The notes beneath the pieces are model-generated. The model saw only the letters and a list, made by a program, of their open reading frames with translations, had not been told where the DNA came from and ran no database searches. The translations under genes were made by a program, and so were the position numbers. 64,000 nucleotides of DNA from Chionis minor. Taxonomy: Eukaryota > Chordata > Aves > Charadriiformes > Chionididae. Where the stretch lies: the NCBI GenBank assembly GCA_013398295.1, contig VZSF01006999.1, positions 11,796 to 75,795 of the forward strand, read 5' to 3'. Shown in pieces: positions 37,841 to 51,013 of the stretch. Positions within the stretch are counted from its first letter, which is position 1, and every line of letters starts with the position of its first letter.

Positions 37841-39094
37841 CCAAAGTCTGTTACACTAATACTGTGGGGTCATGTAGCTGGTTTGGGCACGAGTGAAGAG
37901 ACTTCTAGGTCAGACTCACAAAACTGGTTTCTGACAGGATGGCATGGGATGGGATGGGATGGGATGGGATGGGAAAAGAGAGAGGGAAAAGGATTTTCTG
38001 TTAGGACTTCTGTTAAGTTCCCCTATGGGATTCTAGACAATTACAAGGATGTATGACATTGTTATTGCCATGTGTGACTGCATATTTGCTGTGGTTGACC
38101 TACAGAAACTTCACCATACTGAGATTATTTCAGGCCAGAACATCTTGTGTTTCCGAAATGTTGGCTATTTCTTTATTACTCTAGCATTCTAAGGGAACAC
38201 ATTGTCCTCAAACAATTATGTCAGCAGCAAAACTCACTTGAAGCTGCTTGATTGTGTGCTTGGCTATAGCAATATGTATCATGTCCAAAAGCAAAGTGTT
38301 ATGAACCAATATATAGAAATAGAATCATTACAGCTAAATGCAGTTTCTAGCATTACTGTGCATTATTTAAAGTAGAAATTTTGAAGAAACAGAATTTCTA
38401 CCTGGACTCAAAAACTGTTATACAGGCATAATGTTGGCACCAAGATGTACAGAATTGGGGCCTTAAAATTTATTTCCTAGACCTTGATCTCTAAAAATCT
38501 TTCCTCCAATATTACAGGATTAAAGTTTAAAATATATCCATTTGTTAATAAAATGATAAAGAAAACATGTCATAAAAAAACCGAAGGATTCCACAGTTTT
38601 GCTAAAAATGGGAAGAAAATCTTTCTTCTCTAAAGATTTTGATCACTTTCTATTTTTATCTGACACCAAGCGTATGGAAGTGTATATTGTGTGTGCAGCT
38701 GTATAGGAGCCATTCCATGAAAGTCAGTGAATTCTTTTAAAATCAAACATGTTTTTAAAGCAGCAAAGATTTATTAATATGTAACAATTTAAGTTGCAAC
38801 GAAGTAAAAGCAAGTGGTGTTTTGCTGAAGCTGTTGCATCTCTGTTTAAAACAGACCTGGAAGTGATTCAAGAAAGCACATTTTCATCAAATACAAGCTC
38901 CTGATGTCTACTTAGAAGAGCTACTGAATAAAACCTTACGGACATTTATTTTCTATTTTATTTTCTTTGTGTATGAGACTTAAGTATAAAACTACTACCA
39001 CATGTACTTTGCATATTGCATGCCAGTTATAATTTTTTTTTTTTTTTTCCACATACTTATTTACTGAGATTTTGTCACTAAAACAGAGTAGCAA
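37841..39094. other. AT-rich spacer between inverted GC-rich repeats
   Basis: Holds the (ATGGG)6 microsatellite and a 16-base T run at 39033-39048. No gene recognised. Confidence 0.6.
37944..37973. repeat. (ATGGG)6 microsatellite
   Basis: Six perfect copies of the pentanucleotide ATGGG, about 100 bp past GC-rich repeat copy A. Confidence 0.95.
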
Positions 39095-39485
39095 ACTGTC
39101 AGGGCACCTTCTGGGAGCTGGGATGGCTGCGACTCCCATGGGGAGGTCCCCATGGGGCAGGGTCTGGCAGCCAGGGCCAATCCCATCCCCCAGCAAGGAG
39201 CAGGGCAGCTGGGGAGCACCAGGGATGCCCCAGCCCTGGGCACTGGGGATGAGCTGAGGCTGGGCTGGCACATGGGTCCATGGGTTGGCCCATCTCAGTG
39301 GGGCCATGGCCGGGCAGGGCTGTGGGGAGATGGAGACTGGCCCTGCTGTGGTATCGCTGGGGCAGGGGCAGATGGCCCTGCGGGGCTGATGTGGTGTCCT
39401 GGGCCCTGGGCAGGTAGAGGGAGCTCTATCGGGGCTGGACAGGCACAGGCAGGGCCGGGGCTACCCTCAGGGCTCTGACGCAAAC
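39095..39485 (-). repeat. GC-rich dispersed repeat, copy B (inverted relative to A)
   Basis: The reverse complement matches copy A at 37411-37840 in the same order over about 350 bp. Translated pieces show the relation too: minus-strand VPRAGASLVLPSCPAP against plus-strand MPRAGAAPVPPSCPAP. Frames on both strands (up to 123 codons) arise from the GC-rich, stop-poor composition and are not considered genes. Confidence 0.7.
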
Positions 39486-42400
39486 CAAATTTCTGAGAAC
39501 CCTGATACTAGCATATAACACCATAGCAAGGCAGCTAGTCAGCGGCAGTCAGACTTCACAAGGGAATGACAGTTCATCTCACCCACCAAATAATAAAGCA
39601 GAAAGAAATCAGGAAAATTAACATAGACCACTCTAGCACTCACATCACATTCAAGATAATTTCCTCATTTTCCTTGTTCTTCTGTCACATATCTGAGTCC
39701 TTACATGTATAAGAAGCATTATAACAGTTCTTAAACATTTTGGATTAAATTTACTCTCTCTTTGCTATCTTTAAATCCAAAGTCGTGCTGATTTTATAGT
39801 ATTATGACTGAGGGAAGAAGTCTGATTTTCTTGAAAAGCATTTTGTGCCATGGTGCATGAAGAGAAGAGTACTATTAAAAATAAATTACATTTTAGTTCC
39901 ATAGAGCACTTCCTTCTTATGCAAGTGCTCCCATTAAACTAGTAAGTTTTGGATATTCAGCACTTCCAAGAACTACAGCTCTATGTCAGTTTCTATATTT
40001 AGTTTAAAATGCCAGAATTTAGCTGTTCATATTTGAAGATATTGGCCCATTTTTAGAGATGTGATAGCAACATTCTAATTCTGTATTGAAAATCACGCCC
40101 CAGGTTGAAAATACTTGCTGACCTGAAAGATCAAAATGGCTAATGAACTTGTAAAAGATTGTGCTCCAAGATCTATGACCTCTTAAAAGAGATATAGTTT
40201 CCAAAGTTGTATTTTTTTTCTTTTTATGATATCTAAAAAGCAAACTCTACAAAACTAGCTAGCCAGCATTCCTTTCATTGTGCTCTTGAGTTTGGAAATT
40301 GGAGTGTAACCTTGTCAACACTTGCCTGGCTTGAGACCTTACCTTTTATATCTAGTGATTATGTATTAGAAGGTCTGGAGGCTGGCAAAATAAGAATATT
40401 TTACTTGTTTTATTTAAGTGTTGCTATCAATACTCTGGATATGTGAATGTATTGCAGACAATTAGAAAATAACATACAGTGAAGCTGCAAAACAAGGAAT
40501 GTTTACCTCCTAAATAGTTTTTTTTTCATTACACTTCAAACACTGGAATTGAAACTTTTAACTTGTGAAGGTCCCACACCAATTTTTTTTAATTTTGAGA
40601 AACTGATTCCTTTTTCAAGACAGGGAAACTGTTTCTATAATTATTGCATAGTTACATCTTCCTTTAATAGAGTTCTCTTTTAATGTTTTAAGGGAACTGA
40701 ATCCTGTCTTTATACCTAATTTGTTCATACTTACATAAATCCATTTGAATTACTGATTATACTCTTAGGCAAATACCAGTTGTGTTCAAAACAAAAATAA
40801 ACCGTTCCAGTTATAGCTATTGATTGTCTTTTCTGTTTTGAATCTTGTGCACTGGGACTTCATGAATTTAAGAAACATATAATGCAAGAATAAAGAAACT
40901 CCTTGCAATTATTTAACAAGAGAGATTATTTTATTTTTTTTAGTTGTGATTTAATATTACCAGTAGTGAAAACGAGTATGTCATTTCTACAGAAGATATT
41001 CTTGTATTGTTACAACAAAAATTATTCTCAGCACTGGAAACACAGCAAATAAAGCTGTCATTGTCCAAATAGAATTAATCACAGCTATTGCTGTGACTGA
41101 CATGAGTTAGGGAGCAGCAATCTTACCAGCCTAACTACCTCACTATTACTCATCATCAAAACAAAATCCCGATGAAAACTTTGCCTTTCTGTCAACATGC
41201 ATTAAAATCTAAATTTACAAATCCAAATCTACCCTATATTAAAAACAAAACAAAACAAAACAAAACAAAACACCAAAAAACCAACAAACCACAACACAAA
41301 TTTGTAGATGTTCCTTGCCTCAAGACAGAAAAGAGGTTTGTGTGCATAGTGTTATGTAAGTCGTTGGGCTTTTGGTTTTGGTGGGTCTGAAGAATTTAGC
41401 CAGTAAAAAACCACTGTACTCGTCTGATCAAATTTCAGAATTTTCCCTCTATATACTCGTAAAAGTTAAGATTTCAAACTGATTCTAAACTGCATGTATT
41501 CTACATTTCAAATAAAACCACAGAAATCTGCAATAGTTTACACACTAGGGAAAATTAAAGTTTCACTTAGAAAATATTATAGAAAGTATAACAGTGGAAA
41601 TGCCGAAAAGGTAATTCTTACACTCTTTGGCCATTTCGTGTTGGAAATCACATGCTAACATCTTTTATCTGATTCAAACAGAAAATGTCCTAACAGATAT
41701 TTACTAGAACTATTTCCTTTATTTCTGAGGAATTGCTTTAAAAGAGAATAACCAGCACAGGATACTGTTCAAAATCTTCCATTCTGGAAATACATCCTAT
41801 GAAATTCAACACCCAGCCTCCGAAGAACGCCACAACCCTAAAATGAAATAATGTGTTTAAAGTTGCAGGGAATTAGAATGGGTGAAAACAGTAAGATGTA
41901 GATCCATCAAGAGAGGGGAAGCAATCTCCAAAAGAGTTGTTGTAGAAGGTTGGATATTATCAGCAATAGGGAGAAACTCTACAATAATCCTGAGTGAATG
42001 AGAGGCACAGATTATCCATGGTTGAACCCTAATCCATCCCTGTTTCCATCCTTGTATTTTGTTTTCAAGGGCACATTTATCTTAATGACCTCATCTTCCC
42101 TTAACCTTCTGCCAGAACGCCTTGAGAAAATTGATAGACACACAAAAATAATATGGCACATCTCATTTCTTCCATGCTACAGTGGCCTTGGAAACAGATA
42201 ACAGTCCTCTCTAGTTTTAAATGTATCTACTCTGGGGATATTGTGCAGATTGTGGGGACTTTATATATGCAGAGAAAATTAACATCCTAAGAACAGTAGA
42301 TGCAAGCTATCACTATCAGACTATCATTTTTTGACAGAGAATATTGGCAGGTTGGAATGCAGGCAATTCTTGAAGTAAATGGGATAGCTTGTAACTAAGA

Positions 42401-44074
42401 ACTATGGTTTCAGACTTCACAAATTTTATTATATTTTCTCTGAAGTCAGAACAAATGGGATACCTACATTTTCATACAATGAAACAGAAAGCAAAAATAA
42501 CAGTGGCCTTGCTCTACCTCTGCCTTTTTCTCCATACCTCACTAGGAATATGCCTAGGTTTGGAGGAACAATTCCTTTATATCTAGTAATTAAATTAGAA
42601 ACTGCAGATTGATTTTTGTGGTGCTCTTACACCATGCTTCAGCCATCCTTTCCTCTTCCTTAGCCTGCTCAGGAATTTGAATGTGAATGATGTGTTTAAA
42701 TGTGAATGGAGGCCTGTCAAGGGTTAAAACTTGAAGCTGGTGCTTGGATCAGTTACTTATAAATCTTATCTCTGTGTTCCTGCTACACTGGAATTTTTTA
42801 AAGGAATTGTCTGACAAAGCTACATGTTCCACATCACTAACAGCAACTTCCTGCAGTGTGGTTGCATCCAGGGAGTAAAGTAACAGAAAAGACCTCTCTG
42901 AAAAATGAATTAATGAGATGAGTGGTATAAAGATGATACCTAGCCTCTAAACTTAACTGTACGTAGAAGCGCTTTACTCAAAAGCCAATACAAAATAATA
43001 GAATTTTCCATTCCATTTGATGCTCAGTCTTTTTGCCTGAACTCACTAAACTTCTGTTCAAGGATTGCTCATACTTAATTATACAGGTTCTTGTCTCTGC
43101 TGTACACATGACATAGTAGACCTGCTGCAAATTTTAATGTCAATGGAAAGATTAATTGAATTTCTAGACTCCATAAAATAAAGTAGACAGTTTCATATGT
43201 AGCAGAAGTAAAACAAAATTTCCAAAACTCAGTATTGACTTCCTGCTTCCTTTTTGTGTATGATGTATCCTATATTTTCAGACTATTTTGATTAACATAT
43301 CTTTCTTCCCCTTTCTTTGTTCTTGTAGTCCACATTTACTAAGTGATTTTTCATAAAAGTGACCAAATATAGCGGCATTTATTTGTGCAAATGCATTCTT
43401 TCCTATAAGCCAAATTTGTATAATATTCCATTACATTAGCTCCCTGGAAGTATGGGTTTAAAAATATTTTTTAAAAGTTGATGGAAAATAAACTATTTCC
43501 AGTAAAAGGAAGAGACCATATCTCTTGCATCAAAAAAACCAAACTGCACTTTCTTCCTCATAAATAAAAGTCTCCTCCCTTTTTTAAATTTAATAATGTT
43601 TCCCAGATGCTGTGGAAGTATTTATAATAATAAAATAAGGTTAAAAACTGATTTAACATCTGGATTATTAAATAAATCTGATAATGATCTAATAACAACA
43701 GAGCTTCTCATCAGTAAGTCTCTTGTGACTGTGCGTCAGGATACTAAAACCAAAAGTTCTGAAGTGCTAACTCATCCCTCATTCAGTCAGTGATTAGAGA
43801 TGCTGTTGATTTTAAACCAGCAAAGTTTCACTTGGAATTTCAGTCAGCTGCATTTGCCTTTTGCATCTACCAGATCCAACAGGAACAATGACAGTATTGC
43901 AATACCTTTGATGAGTTAAAGCTAGAAATAATACAGGGCTATCAGAGAAAAGTAGTACCTGTTATTAGACCAACAAGGTTATGTTTAGTCTAGAGAAGCT
44001 GAGAAAAGTATTGAACTCTAAAATGTACACTTTGCCGACATCTCAACTCCATAACAGTGAGACTTACATACTTT
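39486..44074. other. anonymous AT-rich non-coding DNA
   Basis: Apart from the (AAAAC)n array, nothing recognisable. All frames are 81 codons or shorter. Confidence 0.55.
41241..41272. repeat. (AAAAC)n microsatellite
   Basis: About six copies of AAAAC, followed by an A/C-rich tail. Confidence 0.93.
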
Positions 44075-44374
44075 TGAAGGGTTTGGAAGGGACATCCAGA
44101 GGTCATCTGGTCCAACTTCCTGTTCAAAGCAGCTCAGGCCATACCCAGTCAAGCTTTGAATGTCCCCAAGGACAGAGGTTCCACCACATCTCTAGTCAAC
44201 AGCTCAAGGGTTTTAACACACGGTAAATTCTTTTTCCTTTTATTGCGTCAGACTTCTCCACTTTCTTCCTCGTACCTGTTGCTTCTCATCCTTCCACTGC
44301 ACACCTCTAACCACTGATCTTTTCTACACCGTCCTTCTAGGTGGTTGTACACAGAAATGACTTCTCCCTTAACC
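44075..44374 (-). mobile_element. older CR1 retrotransposon, 3' part (interrupted)
   Basis: Minus-strand CR1 3' end: GGAAGGGACATCCAGAGGTC and TCTGGTCCAACTTCCTG correspond to the CR1 3' UTR, then ORF2 C-terminal sequence follows (TGCTTCTCATCC, GTAGTTGTACAC-like). It is strongly diverged. It stops at TTAACC (44369-44374), where a younger CR1 is inserted, and resumes at 44897. Confidence 0.85.
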
Positions 44375-44896
44375 ATAGAATCACTGGGGTTGGAAGGGGC
44401 CTCTGGAGATCATCTAGTCCAACCCCCCTGCCAGAGCAGGTCCACCTACAGCACGTTGCACAGGATGGTGTCCGGGCAGGTTTGGAATGTCTCCAGAGTC
44501 AGAGACTCCACCACCTCTCTGGGCAGCCCCTTCCAGTGCTCTGCCACCCTCAAAGGAAAGAAGTTCCTCCTCATGTTCAGATGGAACTTCCTATATTCAA
44601 GTTTGTGCCTGTTACTTCTTGTCCTATCACTGGGCACCACTGAAAAAATACTGGTCCTCTCCTCCTGGCACCCTCCCTTTAAGTATTTGTAAACATTTGT
44701 GAGATCACCCCTCAGTCTTCTCCAGACCAAAAAGACCCAACTCCCTCAGCCTTTCCTCATAAGAAAGATGCTCCAGGCCCCTAATCATCTTCGTGGCCCT
44801 TCGCTGTACCCTCTCCAGCAGTTCCCTGTCCTTCTTAAACTAGGGAACCCAGAACTGGACGCAGTACTCCACATACGGCCTCACCAGGGCATTATT
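44375..44896 (-). mobile_element. younger CR1 retrotransposon nested in an older CR1
   Basis: A minus-strand CR1 3' end with its tail at 44375 (CATAGAATCACTGGGGTTGG) and its 5' truncation near 44896. The minus frame 44446-44730 is open and reads [20 protein letters not shown], then HLNMRRNFFPLRVAEHW and REVVESLTLETFQ, ending at the expected ORF2 stop. It is flanked by direct repeats TTAACC (44369-44374 and 44897-44902), interpreted as the target duplication. Confidence 0.92.
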
Positions 44897-45395
44897 TTAA
44901 CCTCTCTCCAGGCCAAATAAATCTAACCCCTGACCAGCTTGATTTTTTTCCAGTATATAAATTATTTTCTTTTACTAAGGAACACAATAATAGACATAGC
45001 TATCCAGTTGTGGTTTCACATGTTAAGGGGAAGAGGCAGATGTTGTCTCAAATGGAGAGGAAGGATCTCTTCAGCCTGGGCGCTATATCCGTTCTAATGC
45101 AGCCCAGTATGTAGTTGGCCTGCTCTGTGGCAATCATCTGCTTTATGTGGTTGGAAAAGGTATCAGGAAAGATTTGCACTATAGCCTTCCCAGAGACTGA
45201 AGGGAGGTTGAGCAGCCTGTCTAGATTCTTCATCCCCTTCTTGAGGGTGGGTGTGCTGTTTGCCTTTTCCCACTCATTCAGAACATGCCCAGCTGCCGTG
45301 ACCTTTCAAAGATGACAGACAGTGGACTCAGTGAAATTGGCCAGGCCCTTCAGCACCCTTATATGCATCCCATCTGGTCGCACAGACTATAGTCC
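44897..45395 (-). mobile_element. older CR1 retrotransposon, ORF2 part (interrupted, internally deleted)
   Basis: This continues the element at 44075-44374 beyond the nested copy (TCTCTCCAGGCCAAATAAATC). The minus frame 45048-45233 reads NLPSVSGKAIVQIF then ANYILGCIRTDI. In CR1 ORF2 these come from the start of the reverse transcriptase and from a region several hundred residues later, so an internal deletion joins them. Sequence up to about 45395 (minus-strand GATGGGATGCATATAAGGGT) matches ORF2 just upstream of the reverse transcriptase. Confidence 0.8.
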
Positions 45396-45608
45396 TGGTG
45401 GTTTAAGTATGGTTTGAATTATTTTCTTACATGTTGATATTTATTAAATATATGAAAGAACACACATTCAGGCCTAATTTTTGCTTAAAAAACCCCACAG
45501 GTCAGTAGTTTATTAAAAAAAAAAAATTACAAGTGTCTTTAAGCATAGAATTTGGCTTCAGATTCAAAAACTAAATTCTTGTGATAACAACACAAGAGGT
45601 TACAACAT

Positions 45609-45778
45609 GTCTAAGCTCCCATCATAGTCAATGAAGATGTAGCCAGTACAGTCAATGGAGTCTAAGCATCTATTTGTCTCTTCCTGAAGTAGATATCTGC
45701 TTCGAGAGAGCTGGATAGCTCTCTGTCTCCATTGACTGTATTGACTAGATGGCTATTCACTGTAGCAGGAGCTTAGAC
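45609..45778. mobile_element. 170-bp foldback (MITE-like) element
   Basis: The arms are long imperfect inverted repeats. GTCTAAGCTCC at 45609-45619 pairs with GGAGCTTAGAC at 45768-45778, and ACAGTCAATGGAG at 45648-45660 pairs with CTCCATTGACTGT at 45727-45739. The centre contains a perfect 8-bp hairpin (AGAGAGCT at 45705-45712, loop GGAT, AGCTCTCT at 45717-45724). There is no coding capacity. It probably descends from a non-autonomous DNA transposon. Confidence 0.7.
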
Positions 45779-48700
45779 ACCTAGCCCGCAGGTAATTTAT
45801 GTTGTAGATACCTAAATTTAGCAGAATGACTCAGTTGCCCAAACACAGGTTCCTGAACACAGTGATACCCTGCTCACATGTTTCTGAATAAATAGTTGTC
45901 AGTCACAGCACAGTAAGCAATGGTATAATGGTACTAGAAATTTATGTTCAAGCAGCTTTATGTGTCTGATTTGGGAGGTGAATCCAACCCAAAATCAGAG
46001 TGTGGTTTTCTTAGTTCCTAGCAAACTTCAAGTATGGACTAGCTGATGAGCAGGAAAACACCAGAACCTCAAAATATCCAAGGTCTGACATGATGACTGG
46101 GTACGGGCCTTAGTGTTATATGGGCTTAAAGCGGTGGGATTACTCATGTGATATGTAAATGTGGTTTGCTCTGTAGTGAGAAGGTGAGTGTGTTCTTCAC
46201 CAGTGAACCTCAACCCTGGTCAGCCAGAGGTGAGAGATCAAGCTGGGTTTCTCTGTAGTATGTATTCAGCTTTGCTGCTGGCTGGATTTGCAGAAAGGAA
46301 CTGCATCAACTGCATCCATCTGACCAAGGCAGGAGGAACAAGGAACTCGGAGTGCACTGGAGTCAGCTCTGAGCAGACTAGCAAGGAGCATTGCCCCAGG
46401 TCCTGATGTCCACTGGAGTTAGCTGCACCTTTACATACAGCAGAGATAAGGTCAAGATACAAACTTTGGAAGCCTTAGAAATATATTAAATTGTATCCTT
46501 AGATGAAACCAAGATGAATCTAAGTAAAATAGTTGTATATAGTTCTTTTATTTTTAATGTTTTTTAAATTGTTGATCATTCAAAATGATCATATTCTTAC
46601 TATTTCTCTCTCACAATCAAATCACAGTGTAGGGCATGTTGTTTAAGAATTGTTGTTATTCAGTGAAAATATTTAACTGCCACGTTTTCTTAACCCTTTG
46701 ACCTTATATTTGCACTTTTTATAACCTGGTCTTCCTATCTAAGCTTCATTGTCCATACTCATACTTTTTTTCCTTGAGGTAATGCTAGTATCTGTGAACC
46801 ACTGACAAAGTCAGTAGGCTAGAAATACTGACATCTTTAGTCACAGCAGCCAGCAACAATGATGACATCATGTTGATGTTACCTCCTTCGGTGCATGGCC
46901 CAACCTGTCATGATGACAACTCTGCAACACAAACTTTAATTTTGAAATTATTTTTAACTACCAAAGAGTATCCATAAATGAGTATTTTCAGCTCTTGACC
47001 CTATTTTAAAAATTTGACCCTTTCTCCAATGTTATGTTCTGTTTTTGTTTTCCCTCTGTCTCTCTCTATTTTCCATACAACTTATTGCAATACTGAGGGG
47101 CCATCTGTGTTACAAAAATTGCAGTATCAAACATCAACATGCTGGAAGAGAACAGACTCAGCATGAATAAATGAAAAATAGTTTAGAAGAGGAGCTATTA
47201 CTTCCCAAGGAATGTAATACCTTCAGCAGAATGTGCTTTTTTATATTTAACATAGACCACTAAATGTAAGTAGGTCAGCTTCTGTGCATACAGGATGTTT
47301 CTCCTAATTCCTTTGCATGTACTAACAACTTAAAGTAGTTATAAAATAAGCCTCTCTTGTGTTTTCACTCTACATTGCTGTGCATTTCAGTGATAAAATC
47401 CATAAAGTTATTCTTCTGATGGGCTTGCTAAGAAGCAATTTTAAATTCTTTTTCACTGGTCCAATTTTCTAGCAGCAGTAGGGTGCTAGAGCTTTCAAAG
47501 AACAAAATTTGGATACAGCACCAGATCTAGCAAATAGTAGTTATCTCATTACTTTATTATATCCCATATTCATCACCTTAGCTGGTCTTATGAAGAATTC
47601 ATTAAACTGGCCATGAAGATTTCCTTCACTAACGTGAACATCTCAAAACTGTATGCTGAATGACATTTTTTTTAAAGAGGCTATTCAGCTCTTTCAGACT
47701 TAATATCAAACATTATTAAAGCAAGAAACCAAAGCAAAACAAAACAAAAACACACACAGACAAAAAAACCCACAGAATTGAGTAAGTCCATAATAAGTAA
47801 CCTCATCTAAGAAGTCATTACTCAATTTTTCGATTGCATTAATGCATTTAGCTCTTTATAGCTATGCTCTTTACATCTTTAAAATTCTTAGCTGTCTTTT
47901 CAGTGTCACCTTACTTTCAAATTTCCAGGTATCTAATTTCTTATTTTTATAGATTTACAACATTAAGTGTTTTTTCCAGTCATTCTTTGATATATATTCA
48001 GAATCTCCACTTCAGTTTAACCTAGTTTCCTTTATTTGGAAAGACTCTTGCTCCTAATCAATGCAAGAGCAACCTTCATGTAACTTCAGTGATTTCCATT
48101 GGGTTACCTCAGGTGTGTACAGTGGTACTGCAGATGAGAAAGCAAATAATAGAGAAGATGGGACTAATGCAACAAATTCTTAGAATACTATATGGGGGGG
48201 TTTATTCCAGATCCAATAAATTGTAGGATTTATGAGATATAGACACATGTGAGCATCAAAGCCTTCCAACCATCTGTACCTGAAGGAAAGAGAGAAACGG
48301 AAAATCTCAGTGTCATCATTTTCCATCAGGTATGAGTGTTGTGTCATATTCTGTGGAATTTGAATTTGTGGAATTTTAAGCCAGAAGACAAAGTTAAACA
48401 AGAGAGGATCCATTGCAAAAAAATTGCAGATTTCTTTCTGAATTATCTGTAATTTAAAATAATTCAGTATTCTTTCTGTATACATTTAAAGTACCAAGTT
48501 ATTCTAATGTTATAGAAAATATTGCTCATGTATTCAATTTATGAATCTAACATTACTTCCCTTGTATGTCTTGAAATTGTTTTGTTCTCTTGTCCTCTTT
48601 GATTTTGTAAAAAATAAAGCTGGACAAGGACTGTAGGCTTAGCATCACATCAGACTTCTTTCTACAGCTCCATCAGAGCCAGGGACTCTAAAATTTATAT

Positions 48701-50522
48701 TCTTCTTCTGTGCCTTGAGATTGTTCTGTAGAAGTTATAATACATTATCTCTTTTCCCAGTAATTTTTCAAGATGCTTACCATCAGAATAAATATTGTGT
48801 TCCTGGGATCATAAAAGCACAAAGGACAGATTTGCACTCATTTAGAATGCTCTTGCCATCTGCTAATTTGGTAGAATTTGGACTGATCAGGTGAAATGAT
48901 TCCAACAGAGTATTTCAGATATTATCCCTTTCCTCCTTCATAAAAAGAACTGTTTATTTGGCCTTTTATATCCCTTGACTTATTTAACTTTAGTAATTTT
49001 CATTGGATTGAGACAATCAAAAATAAATACATAAGCAGGAAAGATCAGTGCAATCCACCTTTCTTATGGGAAGGCGGAAGCAATTACAAGAGTGGAAGAA
49101 GAATCAAAAGAAAAAGGAATTCTTACAAAGGGTGTGAAAAGTGTTCAACAGGATGGTTCTTGGCAACCAGTCAAAGGAGAGAAGGTAATTGCTAAAAGAA
49201 TATTTTGGGGCAGGTGTGTATTTATTACTAAACACAGTACTGAGGTAGTAACCTAGGTGTCCAAGGCTTCCTGGATGTGACAGCCTAGGCAGAGACTATA
49301 AGAAGATTGCACCAAGTGTCTACCTATCAGCATTGTTTTCACAGAAATGGGCACACTGGGAAAAGCAAAAAACCCCTCAGAATTCAGTTTTTACTCTAAC
49401 ACCAAGGCTCCTACATTTGTTGATTGACACTATTACCTAAACCAGCATAGATTGTATCCCCTAAACTCTGAGATAAATTAGATAGAGTAGGAGTGTGTTC
49501 TAGGGAAATGTCAATAGACAAGTTCTGTGGTCTAATGTTCTTCCCAAGCATTCATTGCTAGCCACTGGACTAAATGGACCTTTGCTCTGAACTGCTAGAG
49601 ATATTCTTAAGTTCTTATATAGCTCGACCTAGAGGCTAGCTAGTGATGACAAATGGCACATTCTTAAACAAATGTCTGAGATAGCTGCTACTCAAACCAT
49701 CCAGAAACAGCCATCTGATATCTTCCTTCTCTGCTTAGTAGAGAACAAGCTTGGGGGGTTCTCAGAGAAGGAAAAGGAGCTGAAATTCAAAGTGTGACGA
49801 GTACTATAACTGATTGGTTTGTTTAGAGATTCTTTAAATGCATTGCATGTTACTTTTGTGGAAAGGATGTCATTAAACAGCAGAGAGAGAAGCTGCTTGT
49901 CCCAATCCTAGCTGCTGCACTCTGGTTTCACAAGACACTAGTTTACAGTAGTTGAGCAGGTACATTTAGGAGTGCTCAGAATCATGTGTAGGCAAAATCC
50001 CAGCCAAGTCTCAGCATTAAAAAAAGAGAAGAAATCTTGAATTCACAGGAAACATTGTGGATTTCCTCATACCTGAAAATCATGGTATTGAACTTAAAGC
50101 AAGACTGACTCAGACCAGTTGGCATAGGAAATAACAGGTAGAGGGCATATTTGTAAATGAATCTCATATTTTAATTGTCTCATGAGACCAAGGATTTATA
50201 TTTTAAGAAATCATTAATTTTTGTTCTAATAATAAGCATCTTAAGAGATTCAAAATTTGTTTCTGATTTATATGTGCTTACTTCAAGAAAATGTGTGGGC
50301 AATTCACTGTTAAAGCTCTTACCAACCCAGTGTCTCATACCACAAAGATATAATAAATGTGTCTTAAATCCATACCCTGTCTCTACTCTTCTATAGTTAT
50401 TCAAAATCCTAAGTGTGCCAGTGCTGGGGAATCCAGAAAGACATCCAGAAAGCTTGATTAGGAGACACGAAGAGAGAAGCAAAACAGCTGAAGCATGACT
50501 GCTCAAGTGGATACATCCATAT
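45779..50522. other. anonymous AT-rich non-coding DNA
   Basis: No gene recognised; the longest frame is 101 codons (48180-48485 minus), without similarity. The stretch 46040-46440 is less AT-rich and has short frames on both strands, but no identifiable domain. Confidence 0.5.
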
Positions 50523-50900
50523 TGTGGGTTAACCCCAGAAGGCAATTACTTTTTTATTTATTTCAATAGTGGATATACAGAACAGAAAGAAAACCTGACC
50601 GGCAGGCAAAGGGCTATCCTATGTAAGATACTTAAATGAGAGAGCTGTAAGAAGGCCCATGTGCAAAGGCTGCTTTGGGGAGTAACAACTCTCATTTTAC
50701 TTTGAAAACTCTGTTTAGCCTCACTGTTCCATTGAACCTCAGATTTCTCTGTGCCTTGGCCATGGCCCACGCTTACATCTCTGTCACGAGACACGCCAAA
50801 GACCAAGGTGGAAAGACTGCTTGTAGGAGACCCCACATAACAGCCCTTTGGCAACATCTCTGGACTGAGACTTCTGTTTTTCAAGGCCCTGAGTGCAGCT
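50523..50900 (-). mobile_element. possible LTR remnant
   Basis: Starts TGTGGGTTAACCCCAG, which resembles the end of bird ERVL LTRs read in reverse. Next come AATAAATAAA-like poly(A) signals (reverse strand, about 50550) and a GC-richer body. The second end and target duplication could not be located. Frames on both strands (50558-50884 minus, 50675-50902 plus) are not convincing. Confidence 0.25.
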
Positions 50901-51013
50901 AACAGACCTTAATTATCCTGAGCAGCTTCATACGGGTCATCCACCCAAGCCCACTGGCCTGGGAGCTGCATTTAACATCAGGCTCTAAGGTTTGCTTCTT
51001 GCCTAAGCTGCAT

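Noticed and set aside
38936..39483. Several Pro/Gly/Ala-rich frames on both strands
   Set aside because: All lie in GC-rich repeat copy B; the related frames in copy A show they are repeat by-products.
46100..46440. Possible exon or old sauropsid repeat
   Set aside because: Words such as CACTGGAGTTAGCTGCACC hint at an old repeat, but no inverted ends or consistent frame were found.
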